From Tillandsia leiboldiana (lineage: Eukaryota > Streptophyta > Magnoliopsida > Poales > Bromeliaceae): a DNA stretch of 64,000 nt. Positions 21,517 to 33,059 of the stretch are shown piece by piece. The translations under genes and the position numbers were made by a program. Location: positions 15,365,164 to 15,429,163 of the forward strand of contig CM055074.1 in NCBI GenBank assembly GCA_029204045.2, in the 5' to 3' direction. The stretch's first letter is position 1. Every line of letters starts with the position of its first letter. The notes under the pieces are model-generated. The model worked only from the letters and a program-made list of their open reading frames with translations. It did not search any database and was not told the origin of the DNA.

Positions 21517-22794
21517 TGTTACGGAATTTGAGTTGGCGTATTTCGTGAATTCGGTTAAGTCTTGAAGATTGAAGATAAAGAAGGTTGGATCATATAACTC
21601 AATCTCAAGAAAGAAGAATTCAAAAGGATCAGGTATGTTTAACTAATTATTCTTGGTGATCCGAATACTTCTTATAGTGTAGAAACACTTGGATGAATTT
21701 CTAATTGCATAAAAATTAAAAACTGGACATGGGACATGTTCAGGATCCGGATCAGACAATCCGATCCGGATCCCGAAGGTTATTAGTTCATACGCAAATT
21801 CAATCCGGATCCTAGCCTCTTCTGATCCGGATCCCGAACACTGGTTTTTACCGAATTGTATGAACGATCCGGATCAGGCACTTCGATCCGGATCCCGAAC
21901 CTTTGTTTTTCTGGAAACTGTCTGTCTCGTTACTGCAATCCGGATCGCCGAAATCCGATCCGGATCGCCGTCCTGAAAAATTCCAGAAAAGGTTAGTTTT
22001 TGATTCTTGTCTTCTTCCAACGGTTTCTAACCTATATATAGACCCTATGATTCTTTTTCTAGGGTAAGCCGCTAAGCCGTAAAAGCTAAATAATTCAAGA
22101 CGGCCATATGAATCCACCTATAGAGAAGAAAGGAAATCAATAGATATAATCCGATGTTTCTTCATCTATATTGATTGATTTGATTCTAGGTTTTCATGCT
22201 CATATTTTAAGTAGAGTCAAATTAATGAATACTTAGATGGTATTTCCGATCTATTTCTAATCTAAGTATTCGGCGGATCATCACCACCCAAAAAACAACG
22301 ATTTCCCCAAAATCGGCGCGTGGACTCGCGTGGCCTTGTGGATTCAAGGTGCAACCGTTCTCGTGGATTCGGAGCGAGGTACGTTCGTGGACTCGAAGCG
22401 TGCTACTGGGTGAAGACCGTGGATTCGGTCGGACGTCGTGGAGTCGACGTTGGACGCCGTGGATTCGGCGTTGGACGCAGATCGTGGATTCGAGAAGCGT
22501 TGCGGAGCGAGCGGAGAAGATCAACTAGGAGCGTATGGAAAAAGGTTGAGTCGTCTGTGAGTACGGTATATCACCTTTGTACGTGTTATAATTCTAGTGG
22601 ATTTCACCGTGTTATCGGTCCCGTGGTTATTTACTCTGGTTTGGAGTTTTCCACGTAAAAATCTCTGCGTGTTATTTATTTTTCCGCATTGGGTTTTATA
22701 TCGCAAAGATTTTTGAGTGTTTATTGTTTACACCTATTCACCCCCCTCTAGGTATTTTTTTCCCTATTTAGATCCAATTATATATAACCCAACA
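21517..22794 (+). repeat. 3' LTR of element B
   Basis: 1278 bp, TGTTACGG to CCCAACA. Palindrome units start at 21744, 21763, 21802, 21824, 21866, 21885, 21937 and 21957 (spacings 19, 39, 22, 42, 19, 52, 20). A TATA-like CTATATATAG lies near 22031. The hairpin array (22315-22500) has one more member than A: stem ACGTCG/CGACGT. Confidence 0.9.
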
Positions 22795-24225
22795 TGAATT
22801 ATGTGCTCAATAGACTTTCCATCAGTCTTGGAGGCATAACGAGATGTTTGCCATTCATCTGATGCAAACATAGATTTTAAGCCATTTTTATTTTGAAGGA
22901 TACTGTTTAGAGCGATAAAATTTGTGGCAAATCGTGTGATACCAGGACGTAAGATCTCTCATCCAATGAATTTGGACATTAAAGCATGGACCCAATTATG
23001 ATTATACAAATACTTAGATACACTTTGTGCAGTATCTATAATCTTTTTTACCCGATTTATCATACCAAAGTCAGACATCATTAGGTTGATACAATGCGCC
23101 GCACAAGGAGTCCAAAATATGTGTGGACGCCTTTGCATCAGTAGTTTGCCAGCTTTCTTATAGTTTGAACCATTGTCTGACACTACCTGTACCACATATT
23201 TCTCACCAATCTCACCTAGAACTTGCTCCAATAATGCATATATATAATCAGCATCTTCAAATCGACCGGTCGCATCAACTGACTTGTGGAAGACCACCTT
23301 GCCATTGCAATAAAATAAAAAATTTATGATGCTCAAATGTGTATGTGATGTCCAACTATCACACATTAAGGTAACACCATACATCTCCCACTGTTGTTTG
23401 AAGTTTTTTACCCATGCATGGATATCATTGACCTCCGCATCAAGGTATTTGCCGGGGATCTCATACGGTGTTGGGGGTTCAACTCCTGGACCCTCATTTT
23501 GTACGGCAGTGATCATTGATCTATAATATGGATTGTTTGCTATATGGGAAGGAATATGACTAAAGTGAAAAAACTTTGATATTGCTCGACCAATTTTGCC
23601 TTTTTTGTCTTTTTTGAGCATTGTATCTATGCGTTGTTGTTGAGCATCTGGACCAGGAAATGCCATTGGGTCTATATCTATAATATTTGGAGCTTTTCCA
23701 CTTTTTTGTTTTGGTATTTTTTTTAATCTGTCGAACATGCGGCCAACAAAACCACTTCGAGATAAACCTGATGGCGTAGAGCCAGATCTAGACCCGCCAC
23801 CGACATCAAACTAAGAGGTCATAAATTGTGCTCTATGTCGTTGGACTTCATCTTGCTGCCATCTTTACTGTAAAGATGCTTCCATGGCAGCTCTAGTATC
23901 AATATCAAATTCATCGCCTGTACCTTCATATGGGTCAACAGAGGGATACTCGGCTGCTCGTTTATCTAATTGATCTCGATCATCCATCATTTTCTGTTTT
24001 GCTAATTTTGTAGATTCTAACTCAATTTTCATTTCATGTCTTATCTCCTGATGAACTTTGGTGCATTTCAATACTTCAGAAAAATCTCCCGCGATATGTT
24101 TTTTAAGCGGGTAACACCTCTGCCCATTCCGATCATATTACAGTAATTACACTTCCAATGAAATATGTTTCCACCAATCATTTGCCCATGCTGCCAACCA
24201 TAATCTTCTGTTTTCTTAGGTGCCA
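22795..24225 (-). pseudogene. hAT transposase (BED finger and DUF659), broken
   Basis: Start ATG near 24225 (MAPKKTEDYGW). A BED-type zinc finger follows (CNYC ... TRL) with a one-base frameshift near 24100. Then comes an acidic linker (24071-23865), then stops near 23864 and 23812, then a long frame 23738-22959 with the DUF659/hAT core: TLMCDSWTS, VVQVVSDNGSNY and FWTPCAAHCINLMM. It is in-frame again after a stop at about 22957 and is cut off at 22795 by element B. The C-terminal dimerisation region is not in the window. Catalytic-like DSW and DNG motifs remain, but several stops rule out function. Confidence 0.8.
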
Positions 24226-24417
24226 TATGATCTACACAAATTTTTTATATGCAAATAACTATCCTAAAATTCATTCAAAATAATAAAAAAAAGAACAACA
24301 TGATGAGAAAATTATATATATCAATTTTAAAAATTATTTCGATTCATTTTATCATTTTTTTAAATTTTAAAAATTATAAAATATAAAATTAGAAAATATT
24401 ATATTTTTTCTTAAAAC

Positions 24418-24502
24418 TTTTCAAGATCCATTTATTGATCCATTTAATTTTCAACTATTTATAAATTATAAAGAAAGATGATCAATAAATGGATCCTGAA
24501 AA
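24418..24502. repeat. Inverted repeat, 23-bp arms, one mismatch
   Basis: Arms 24418-24440 and 24480-24502 contain GATCCATTTATTGATC and its exact complement, with a 39-bp spacer. Confidence 0.85.
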
Positions 24503-24771
24503 CATATCAAAATTAAATAGTTCATAATTAGTTCAAAATTAAATAATTCAAAATTAAATAATTTATAAATAACTAATTTTAATTTTTTTTTTAAAAAAAG
24601 AGCTTTATAATTATGAAATATTCAAAAATTCTAAATAAAAACTTAAATTATAATAATTTTTACTTACCTAATAAGTAGATATTTGATTTCCACTTTATGT
24701 GCCTCTTTCTTTAACGATGAAAAAAGAAAAAAAAAATTACGAATTGCGGGAGAAAGAATGGAAAAGAAAGG

Positions 24772-24776
<5 letters not shown>

Positions 24777-24816
<40 letters not shown>
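24777..24816. repeat. (GA)n microsatellite
   Basis: About 20 AG units in a row. Confidence 0.95.
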
Positions 24817-24819
<3 letters not shown>

Positions 24820-25062
24820 AGAAATTTGCTGCCCACAAATTAGGAGGGGGAGGGAGAAGGGGAGGGGGAGGGAGGAAAAGGGAAAAAATATTCCTTCCCT
24901 CCCCATTCACGGGTGGAAAGAGAAAGGAAAAAAACAAAAAACAAAAAAAACAAAAGGAAAAAAACAAAAAAACAAAAAAATTACTGTATGCATGTGATTA
25001 AAAAAAAAAGAAAAAAAAAAAAAAAAAAAAAAAGAAAAAAAGAAAAAAGAAGTAACGAAGTT

Positions 25063-25244
25063 GCCGTGCCGCACGGCACGGCACGGGCGATACCCTTTGG
25101 GTATCGCCCGGTATCGCCCTGTCTCGGGCGATACCCAAAAGGTATCGCCGAGACTCAGGGGGGGGCAATACCCCTCCCCCGTACCGTGGCCCCATTTGAG
25201 GGGCACGGTACGTGCCGCCCTGTGCCGAGCGGCACGGGCGGCAC
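25063..25244. repeat. Cluster of hairpins at the hAT terminus
   Basis: Successive palindromes: GCCGTGC/GCACGGC (25063-25077); GGGCGATACCC with loop TTT (25085-25109); a stem of about 14 bp with one bulge and loop CAAAA (25121-25155); GTACCGTG-CCCC (25181-25211); and GTGCCGCCC plus GTGCCG with loop AG (25212-25244). Confidence 0.85.
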
Positions 25245-26857
25245 TTCAAACCTAGCTCTAGACTGCTAGGTCGCTACTCTACTGGGCCCTTGCCCCTGTC
25301 GCGTGCCTCGCTTGATGTACCTGGACCTGTGGGGATGTCACCCAAAGGGTGTGAGAACTACAACAAAGTTTCCAGTGGGTTCAACCACCGAGAGAGAATG
25401 CCCTGCACCGCTTGGTCTAATGGAAGCAATATAATAGAGAATAAAATACAGTATTGAAAGCTGTAAATTCTAACTAGCATGCTCAACAATTTTACCTTTG
25501 CCATGACACGACTCTATGTCGTTGTAAAGTACCATTCTAACCAAACTTCTTACTTGACTAATCACTTACTTTGCTTTTCTTTGTGCTTTAATTAAAGTTG
25601 CTGAACTCTCAGAGTATCTTGCCCAACGGTTCCCAGCCCGACAGACATGCTGCTATAAGACAAGGTCTCTAAGGTTGCCGATAACACCCGCAAGTGCTAT
25701 CCCGCCCAACGGAAAAACGTGTCATACGGGGCACTGCCCGGGATAGGGACACTGCCCTTAACTCCAACAAGAATTACGTTTCACTCCCGAAGGTACGCCC
25801 GTTTTATCTTTTATCTTTTCTTTTCTTTCCTTTCTTTTACTTTGGCTTTTAGTCTTTCTTGCAAATTGTACCCTTTACTTTCTTTCTCATTTGAGCCTCT
25901 AGCTCGCGCCCCTTGGCAATTTCTTTCTCTTTTCATTTAAACTTTTAACTTCTCTTGATTTACTCATTCCCTTACCCTGGGTCCATGCCTCAAGATAACC
26001 AAAGTCCCTTGGACTTATTTCTTTTACTTTCATTGTTGCTCAAGTTGAAGTTAAAGTGTAGGTGTATTAACCCAACTCCCTAAGACAACTCAAGGGATTT
26101 TATTCACTTTGAATTTTAACCACAACTATACTATGTTCTCCTTAGAGACATGACTCTAAGTTAAGCTCTGACTCTATGTACACCCTTAATTGACTCAAGC
26201 AAAATGCCACTCGTGAAGTCCTATAGTGAATGCCACACATTAGAGCCTAAACTAGGTTTTCTCTTAAGTCAAGATTTCCATTTTGTAACAAGCCATTTTT
26301 GACTCTAACATATAGCATACCATCCTAATCAATCTATTAACATGCTTCTAAATGAAAGCAAAAAGACAAGGGGAGAGGTCACCCTCGTTCGCTAGAATCC
26401 CCCACCTCAATGTTTCGCCTTGTTTTTGAAAGAGACCAAAAATTTCCCTCTTGATCTTCAAGATTTTCCTAGAATGAAAAAGGGGAAATCATGAAACAAT
26501 TTATTTTATGGTCCACTAATTCCTTAGAATTTGTAAAGTAGAAACCCCTTTTAAAATATGAAAAGGAAAAATTCTCAATTTAGTCACTTTCCTCACGATG
26601 GACCCTTTTTGGATCAATTTAAAAGAATAGGGAAGAAATTCCTATCTTGACATATTTGCCAAAGATAAATTTTGATCTCTTTATTCTAGGGAAAAATGCC
26701 CAAAAAAAATTAGAGAGAAACTCAATTTGAGTAATCTTCCATCAATTGATGATTTTGCTCATTGGGGAAGAGAAAAGAATAACTTTTTTCTTAAATTTCT
26801 CTCCAATTTCTTTTTTTTTTTCTTTTTTTCTTTTTTTTTTTTTTCTTTTCTAAGACT

Positions 26858-27155
26858 GTTGCTGGCAGCCTAGGCAGCTGCTGCCGCCTATAGCAGTAGC
26901 AGCTGCAGCCATTGATGCTGCTTGGCAGCTGCCATTGCAGCAGCACCCTACAGCTGCCGAATACAGCTGCCCAATGCGGCTGCCAAGGTGGCAGCTGCTC
27001 AAGGCAGCTGCCAAGCCAGCTGCTCCCTGCGCAGCAGCTGCTGCTGCCTTGTGCAGCAGCAGCTGACCGAGTAGCAAATGCAGCTGATGCTGCTACTGCT
27101 TGCACAACAGCAGCAGCTGGCTGCCTGCGCAGCCTAGCAGCAGCAGCAATGTCGT
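26858..27155. repeat. GCAGCTGC-rich low-complexity patch in LTR P
   Basis: Dense CAGCTGC/GCAGC words, palindromic, open in several frames as poly-Ala/Leu/Gln; flanked by T-tracts. Not protein-like. Confidence 0.8.
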
Positions 27156-27395
27156 GACCGTTTCTTTTTTTTTTTTTTTTCCTGTGCAAAAATAGAGGAG
27201 AAAAAAGGGAGAGGAGTACCTTTTTTTTTTTTTTTTTTTTTTTTGTTTAAGGTCACAGAGAGGGGGAAAGAAAAGGGTCCTTCTCCCTTTCCTTCTTCTT
27301 CTTCTTCTTCTCCTTTCTTTCTTCTTCTCCCTTTTCTTCTTCTTTCTTTCTTTCTGCTCCAATAGAGAAAGAGAGAGGGAGGGTTGGTGATGAAA

Positions 27396-27398
<3 letters not shown>

Positions 27399-27437
<39 letters not shown>
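27399..27437. repeat. (AG)n microsatellite
   Basis: About 19 AG units. Confidence 0.95.
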
Positions 27438-27440
<3 letters not shown>

Positions 27441-28250
27441 TAATTTCTGCAGGTGGGTGGTTGGGGGGAAGGTGATTTTACTAAAATGGCCCAACTTAGG
27501 ATTTAATTCTCCAAATTGTCCTCATTCCCCGCAGTTTATTCTTGTAGGGAGCAAATTCAGGAACCCCTTTTCCTCCACGTTTTGCCGCCAACTGGAAAAT
27601 AGAAATTACAATTTTTCTTCTTCCCTTTATTCTACAAATTTTTCTTAAACTCCCCACGATTTCTTTTAAATTTTTGGGCTGCTCTAAGCCCTCAAGAGAG
27701 GGCCTCGAAAAAGCTTGCCGATAAAACTGCATCAGCAAACTGCAGTTTCAGAATTCCTCAACCATTTTGCTCATCTTTGTTCTCCTATTTTTTTTTAATC
27801 TCTCACCTCGGCACTTCATCCCTTTTTATCAGCAAACTTTTCTGAGACACCCCATGATTTCTTTTTAGTTTTTTGACTACTCTAAGTCCTCGAGATAGGG
27901 CCTCGAAAAAGCTTGCTGATAACAAAAATCAGAATTCCAGAATTTCGCCAAGTCCTTGCTTTAACTCACTTTTCGACCCGATACTCTTCGCGTCGGCCCG
28001 AAATGCACCGAACTCGATTATAATCATATTTAAAATATGTTACAAGTCTTTTCGCCACTTTGCAGAAATCGGCGAACAAGGACTTAAGCTTCACAATTTG
28101 AAGCTTCAAATTCTCAACTCCAACTCATTTTTCAACTCGACGGCTTTTGTATCGATTCGAAATGCTTCCAAGTCACTTGTGATTACATTAGAAATGTGTT
28201 ACAAGTATTTTTGCCGAGTTTCGCCATTTCGCGGAAATCGGTGCACTACA

Positions 28251-28284
28251 TTCTCCCATCCTTTAGGAGTTTCGTCTGCGAAAC
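28251..28284 (-). other. Polypurine tract and GTTTCG/CGAAAC stem of P
   Basis: On the minus strand GTTTCG, loop CAGA and CGAAAC (28284-28269) are followed by AAAGGATGGGAGAA (to 28251) and the LTR. Stem-to-LTR distance, 18 nt, is almost the same as in the LARD-like element (19 nt). Confidence 0.7.
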
Positions 28285-28299
28285 AAAAACCCACATACC

Positions 28300-28848
28300 T
28301 TATGGTTTATTCCTCGAATAGGCGAGGGAGTGCTCCCGCATCACGGCCTCAGGCTCCCACGTGGCTTCTTCTTCGCTGTGCCTCGTCCAAAGCACTTTCA
28401 CATAGGGGATGGAGCAGTTTCTTAACCTTCTTTCACGCCGATCTACAATCTTGTACGGGAACTCATCGTAGCTCATGTCCTCCCGTAGATCAAGCGGTGG
28501 GTAGTTGATTATGTGCCTCGGGTCATGGGCATACTGGCGGAGCTGTGACACATGGAATACATCATGAATTCCTGCCAAGTCTAGGGGCAATGCCACTTTA
28601 TAGGCCACTGGGCCAACCCGCTCCAATACTTCGTAAGGACCAAGGAAACGGAGGTTTAACTTTCCCCGCATCCTAAACCGCACTACTCCCTTTGTGGGCG
28701 ATGCCTTCAGAAATACATGATCCCGAACCTTAAATTCTAGGTCGCGCCGCCGTTTGTCCGCATAGCTCTTCTGCCGACTTTGCGCCGTCACTAGACGTTG
28801 ACGAGTAATTTGCACCTTTTCCTCGGCCTCTTGCAAAACATCAGGGCC
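28300..28848 (-). pseudogene. pol: P integrase C-terminus and chromodomain
   Basis: Continues the integrase frame after solo LTR F. VRDHVFLKASPTKG and a GPYEV module are the usual gypsy integrase C-terminal domain; ISHVFHVSQLR-type sequence (DVFHVSQL) follows; the end (YVKVLWTRHSEEEATWEPE) is a chromodomain, which in chromoviruses steers integration to marked heterochromatin. Terminates with the stop before 28300. This segment has no internal stop. With LTR F and one copy of its duplication removed the frame joins the upstream integrase without a shift. Confidence 0.85.
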
Positions 28849-28853
28849 CAGTG

Positions 28854-30030
28854 TGTAGGTTTTGGATCCCCAAGGATCTAAATAGGTTATATCAAATACC
28901 TAGAGGGGGGGTGAATAGGTATAATATCCAAAAAACCAAATCTTAGTGCAATTTAAAATAAATGCGGAAAATAAAAATAGCACACCGAGATTTAGGTGGG
29001 AAAACTCCAACCAGGAGTAAAAAACCCACGGGACCAACACACAATAATAATCCACTAAGAATAGAAAGATAACAAGGTGATTACCGACTCCACGGACTCC
29101 AACCCCTCCTTCAACTTCTCTGGATCTTGCGCTCATCGACTGTAGGTCCAATGCACATGTCCGAATCCACGAACACCACTCGAATCCACGAGCAACATCT
29201 TTCGAATCCACGAAACGCCTTCAACACATCGAATCTACGATGGCACGTCAAATCCTTGACGCAATCTCAGCCGTAACGAAAGTATAGGCTTCGATGGTGA
29301 TACTTTGCTTAGAATAACATTAGAGTACCATGGATGAAATCTCTAAGCAAAGATTATATCAATTCGACAAAAAGCATATCGTGAAAGAACCATCGAATTG
29401 ACCTAAGAGAGGCTAAAAAGAAAAACGATAAAAATCTAGCCTCTAGGGTTGCTCTCAAGTGTTTCCGAGTTGGTCGGTACCTCTTGAGAAACCCTAAGTA
29501 TCCATTTATAACCTTTGGAATTCAATCAAAGTCGGTTTAGCATATATATCATAACTGAACATTGCGTACCGGTACTAAAAGGCAAGTTCCGATACTCAAT
29601 GATGCAACACACAAAATTTTCGATTGCGTACCGGTACTCAAAGTCAGGTACCAGTACCCGAGGCAAATTCCAGAAAATCTTGTGACGGGTTTTGAGGAAC
29701 TCAAAGTGTGGTTCAGGTACTCAATGTAAAATAATAAAATTTTCAAAATAAGTTTAACAAAACAAATCATGTATCGGAATCCAAACTTAAAATAAGTTAT
29801 AAGATAAAAACCCAAGTTCCCAAAACCTCTTCTAAACCCGGTTTCGATAAATTCATGATTCCAAAGATTGTAAATAAACTTAAATCACCATGAATACTAT
29901 AATCATACCTGAGTGTCAACTTGAGCTCTTTGTTGAATCTTCTCTAAGTCATCGATTGTTGATTTGACAATTTGATCACTTCAAGACTCCGACTCAAATC
30001 ACGAAATATGCCAACATAAAATTTGTAACA
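28854..30030 (-). mobile_element. Solo LTR F, Sirevirus-like, third palindrome type
   Basis: 1177 bp, TGTTACAAATTT (minus, from 30030) to CCTACA at 28854, flanked by CAGTG duplications (28849-28853, 30031-30035). No internal domain: a solo LTR made by recombination. It resembles LTRs D and E but its U3 units are GTACCGGTAC-type: 29711, 29648, 29628, 29586 and 29566, spacings 63, 20, 42, 20 in LTR direction. TATAAATG (minus) lies near 29502-29510. Leader hairpins at about 29161-29262 include CATCG/CGATG, TTTCG/CGAAA and CTCG/CGAG. Confidence 0.9.
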
Positions 30031-30327
30031 CAGTGATGACCTCTCACCGACCTCGCTCCAATGCAACAGGGATCGGCACTTCCTGTCATATAACGCCTCG
30101 AAAGGCGCCATTCCAATGCTGGCTTGATAGCTGTTATTGTAGGCGAACTCCGCCATGGGTAAATACCGTTGCCACCCTGAGCCATAATCCAGGACACACG
30201 CCCTAAGCATATCTTCGAGGATTTGATTGGTCCTCTCAGATTGACCATCGCTCTGAGGATGATACGCTGTAGTGAAGTCCAGGCGTGTTCCCAAGGTCTC
30301 GTGGAAGCTCGTCCAAAATTGTGACAC
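30031..30327 (-). pseudogene. pol: P integrase core, second half
   Basis: Carries the catalytic glutamate region (TAYHPQSDGQSERTNQ) and EFAYNNSY typical of gypsy integrase. It is separated from the preceding frame only by a TGA at about 30328, where the family has an arginine codon (a CGA to TGA change fits methyl-C decay). Cut at 30030 by LTR F. Confidence 0.85.
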
Positions 30328-30330
30328 GAA

Positions 30331-31755
30331 TCAGGGGTCTCGATCCGACACAATAAAAACAGGAACTCCATGAAGGCGCATAATCTCATCAATATACAAC
30401 TGCGCCAATTTGTCCCTAGACCATGTGGTGTGGACAGGCAGGAAATGAGCCGCCTTGGTCAACCTATCCACCACCATCCAAATTGTGTCGTGGCCCGCTT
30501 GAGATTGAGGCAAGCCCACGATAAAATCCATAGTGATATTCTCACACTTCCAAACGGGAATTGGCAGACTTTGAAGTTTACCCGCTGGAAGTCTATGCTC
30601 AGCCTTGACCTGTTGGCACACTAAGCATCTAGCCACAAAGTGTCCAACATCCTTCTTCATGCCCGGCCACCAGAACTGTGCCTTCAAGTCCTTATACATT
30701 TTAGTGCCGCCGAGGTGAATAGTATACGGTGATCGGTGTGCTTCTTGAAGAATCATCTCACGAATGTCCTCGTCATTAGGTACACACACCCGACCCCAAA
30801 ACCTCAAGATTTTCGCAGAATCCACACTAAAATCCTTTGCATCGCCGCCCTCAACATCAGACCTCACCTTTTGGAGCTTTTCATCGATCGCTTGGTTTTC
30901 TTTAATTCTCTCCAACAAGGTAGGTTGCACAGTAAGTGTCATAAGCTTTGCGGGTGCACCGGGATCCACAACCTCCAAGCCAAACCGTCGCATTTCAGAT
31001 TGCAATGGATATTGGTCGGTAATGGCCATGGCGAGATTCTTCACGGATTTTTTGCTCAACGCGTCGGCCACCACATTTGCTTTCCCCGGGTGGTACAAGA
31101 TGCTAACATCATAGTCTTTTAGGAGTTCCAACCATCGACGCTGCCTCAGATTTAATTCCTTCCGAGTGAACAAATACTTGAGGCTTTTATGATCCATGTA
31201 AATCTCACAATGTTCCCCGTAGAGGTAATGCCGCCATAGCTTCAATGCAAAAATCACCGCGGCAAGCTCGAGGTCGTGGGTGGGGTAGTTCTTTTCATAA
31301 CTCTTCAGTTGCCGGGAGGCATAAGCTATAACCTTCCTGTCCTGCATAAGTACGCACCCCAACCCACTCCCCGAGGCGTCACTATAAACCACGAACTCCT
31401 TCCCCGTGATAGGTAAGGCAAGGATTGGAGCCGATGTCAATTTGTCTTTGAGCAACTGGAAGCTTCTTTCACAAGCATCGCTCCAAATGAACTTAGCCCC
31501 GTTTTTTGTAAGGCCGGTGAGTGGAATGGTAATTTTGGAGAACCCTTCCATGAACCGCCTATAATATCCCGCAAGTCCGATAAAGCTTCGAACCTCAGTG
31601 ACAATGGTTGGTCGGGGCCAATCCTTCACAGCTTCAATTTTCTTGGGGTTCACAGACACCCCTACCTCCGAAATCACATGTCCCAAGAATGCCACTTCCC
31701 AGAGCCAAAATTCGTATTTCTTCAACTTCGCGAATAGGCCCCGCTCCCGAAGCAC
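30331..31755 (-). pseudogene. pol: P RNase H, integrase zinc domain and first core half
   Basis: 474 open codons. The start is the RT connection (FLGHVIS, GLAGYYRRF). RNase H follows (VVYSDASGSGLG, ELAAVIFALKLWRHYLYG), then VVADALSKK, the HHCC zinc domain (HLGGTKMYKDL ... CLVCQQVK), and the integrase core with DFIVGLP and VVDRLTKAAHF up to SDRDP. The frame is in phase with RT upstream; only a TAA at 31756-31758 separates them. Confidence 0.88.
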
Positions 31756-32445
31756 TTATAAAACCTGTCGTAGGTGATCCTCGTGCTCGTCGCCACTTCG
31801 AGAGTAAACCAAAATGTCGTCAATGAAGACTACGACAAATCGATCTAGGAATCGCTGAAAAACACGGTTCATTAAATCCATGAATGCCGCCGGGGCATTA
31901 GTCAACCCGAAAGGCATTACAGTGAATTCATAGTGTCCATACCGCGTTCTAAAAGCCGTTTTGTGAACATCCTCCGGATTAATCTTCAACTGGTGGTATC
32001 CCGATTGAAGATCAATCTTCGAGAATACCCGGGAACCTTGCAATTGGTCGAACAAGTCATCGATCCGCGGCAATGGATATCGGTTTTTGATCGTCAATTT
32101 GTTGAGCTCCCAATAATCCACACATAGCCGAAGTGACCCGTCCTTCTTCTTCACAAATAAGACTGGAGCTCCCCAAGGAGATACGCTGGGTCTGATGAAA
32201 CCCTTGTCCAACAAGTCTTGCAATTGAGCCTTAAGCTCCTTCAACTCCGCCGGGGCCATACTATAAGGAGCCTTTGAAACTAGAGCCGTCCCGGGAACCA
32301 AGTCTATGATGAACTCGATCTCCCGATCCCTCGGCATACCCGGTAACTCCGCGGGAAATACATCGGGGTATTCTCGCGCCACGGGAATATCCTGCACATT
32401 GGGTTCCTCCTTGTGCCCTTCCACAACAGTAGCTAGATAGGCCAC
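31756..32445 (-). pseudogene. pol: P reverse transcriptase
   Basis: Gypsy RT: YPDVFPAELPG, LLDKGFIRPSVSPWGAPV, KKDGSLRLCVDY, YPLPRIDDLFDQL, FSKIDLQSGYHQ, FGLTNAPAAFMDLMN and the catalytic VVFIDDILVYS. All RT motifs are present. In phase with protease upstream across a TGA at 32473-32475. Confidence 0.9.
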
Positions 32446-32472
32446 ACACCCTCTGTCGATAAGCTTCTTGGC

Positions 32473-33024
32473 TCATGAAGCAGAAACCACCGAGGCAAAT
32501 AGAGAACCCCTACACGCCTTGAAAACATACTCCTCGTGCCACAGCTCCCGAAAAGTAACAATCCGCCACTCGCAGTCGATAGTGGCGTAGTACTTAGAGA
32601 GCCAGTTCATTCCCAAAATCACGTCATAACCTCCTAGCCGTCTCAAGACCAAGAAATCCACGATCATAATCCATTCACCAATCCGCACTGGACAGGCAGG
32701 ACAACTTTCCGAAATCTCCAAGGAACCATCCAGCACTTGGACCGTCGTAGTACTAGTAGACTGTAGAATATCTAGACCGTGTCTCATGGCAAAGGGTCTA
32801 CAAATGAATGAATGCGATGCACCTGTGTCGAATAGAGCCCTGCATCGAATATCATTAATAAAAATTATACCTGCCATGACATCGTCGGCCACGGGCTCTT
32901 CCTCCTTCGCCCGAGCAGCAAAAACCCGCCTGCTCGGCGGTCGCTGCGGTGCGGCTGGGCGCGCAGCTGGTAGAGTTGGCACTGCCTTCTGGTGCTGCCT
33001 CGGGGCACCCTGGATCATCGACAC
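32473..33024 (-). pseudogene. pol: P aspartic protease
   Basis: The catalytic motif ALFDTGASHSFI and the second-half ILGMNWL identify a retropepsin of gypsy type; the N-terminal part is a P/A-rich linker. No zinc knuckle is in this frame; its remains are just upstream (minus, about 33160-33072). Confidence 0.87.
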
Positions 33025-33059
33025 AGCAGGGGCGGGGTGCGTGCCCCTCCAACAGTCTC

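Larger units (their letters stand above)
19560..22794 (+). mobile_element. Sirevirus-like element B, 3' part
   Basis: Begins inside the env-like ORF where element A is inserted, and runs through polypurine tracts to a 3' LTR ending AACCCAACA. Its 5' part lies before the window. To the right is a hAT transposase gene, so B is nested in the hAT; TGAAT (22795-22799) is the expected right target duplication. Confidence 0.85.
24226..25062 (-). other. hAT upstream leader, A/T-rich and low-complexity
   Basis: No ORF of note. It holds a 23-bp inverted repeat (24418-24502), a (GA)n microsatellite (24777-24816), a G/A-rich stretch and long A-tracts (24930-25050). Confidence 0.6.
22795..25250 (-). mobile_element. 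hAT-type DNA transposon, 5' part
   Basis: Contains a BED-finger plus DUF659-type transposase pseudogene (minus) and, past its start, an A/T-rich leader ending in a strongly hairpinned G+C-rich stretch (25063-25244) next to CTTCAAACCTAG. Such subterminal hairpins are common in plant hAT elements. The 3' half lies beyond element B, outside the window. The exact terminal repeat and 8-bp duplication could not be fixed, so the right border is approximate. Confidence 0.65.
25260..28250 (-). repeat. 3' LTR of chromovirus P, truncated by the hAT
   Basis: Starts TGTAGTGCACCG (reading minus from 28250) right after the polypurine tract and is at least 3 kb long. Diverged direct repeats lie at 27640-27930 and 28000-28245, a CAGCTGC-rich patch at 26858-27155, an (AG)n run at 27399-27437, and near 25340-25380 the CCCACTGG...TCACACCC boxes shared by giant LTRs, followed by a CCCCACAG acceptor-like site. 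The end is lost to the hAT insertion, so the left limit is approximate. Confidence 0.65.

Noticed and set aside
24907..25206. F/K-rich ORFs around the A-tracts
   Set aside because: Arise from poly-A/poly-T low-complexity DNA.
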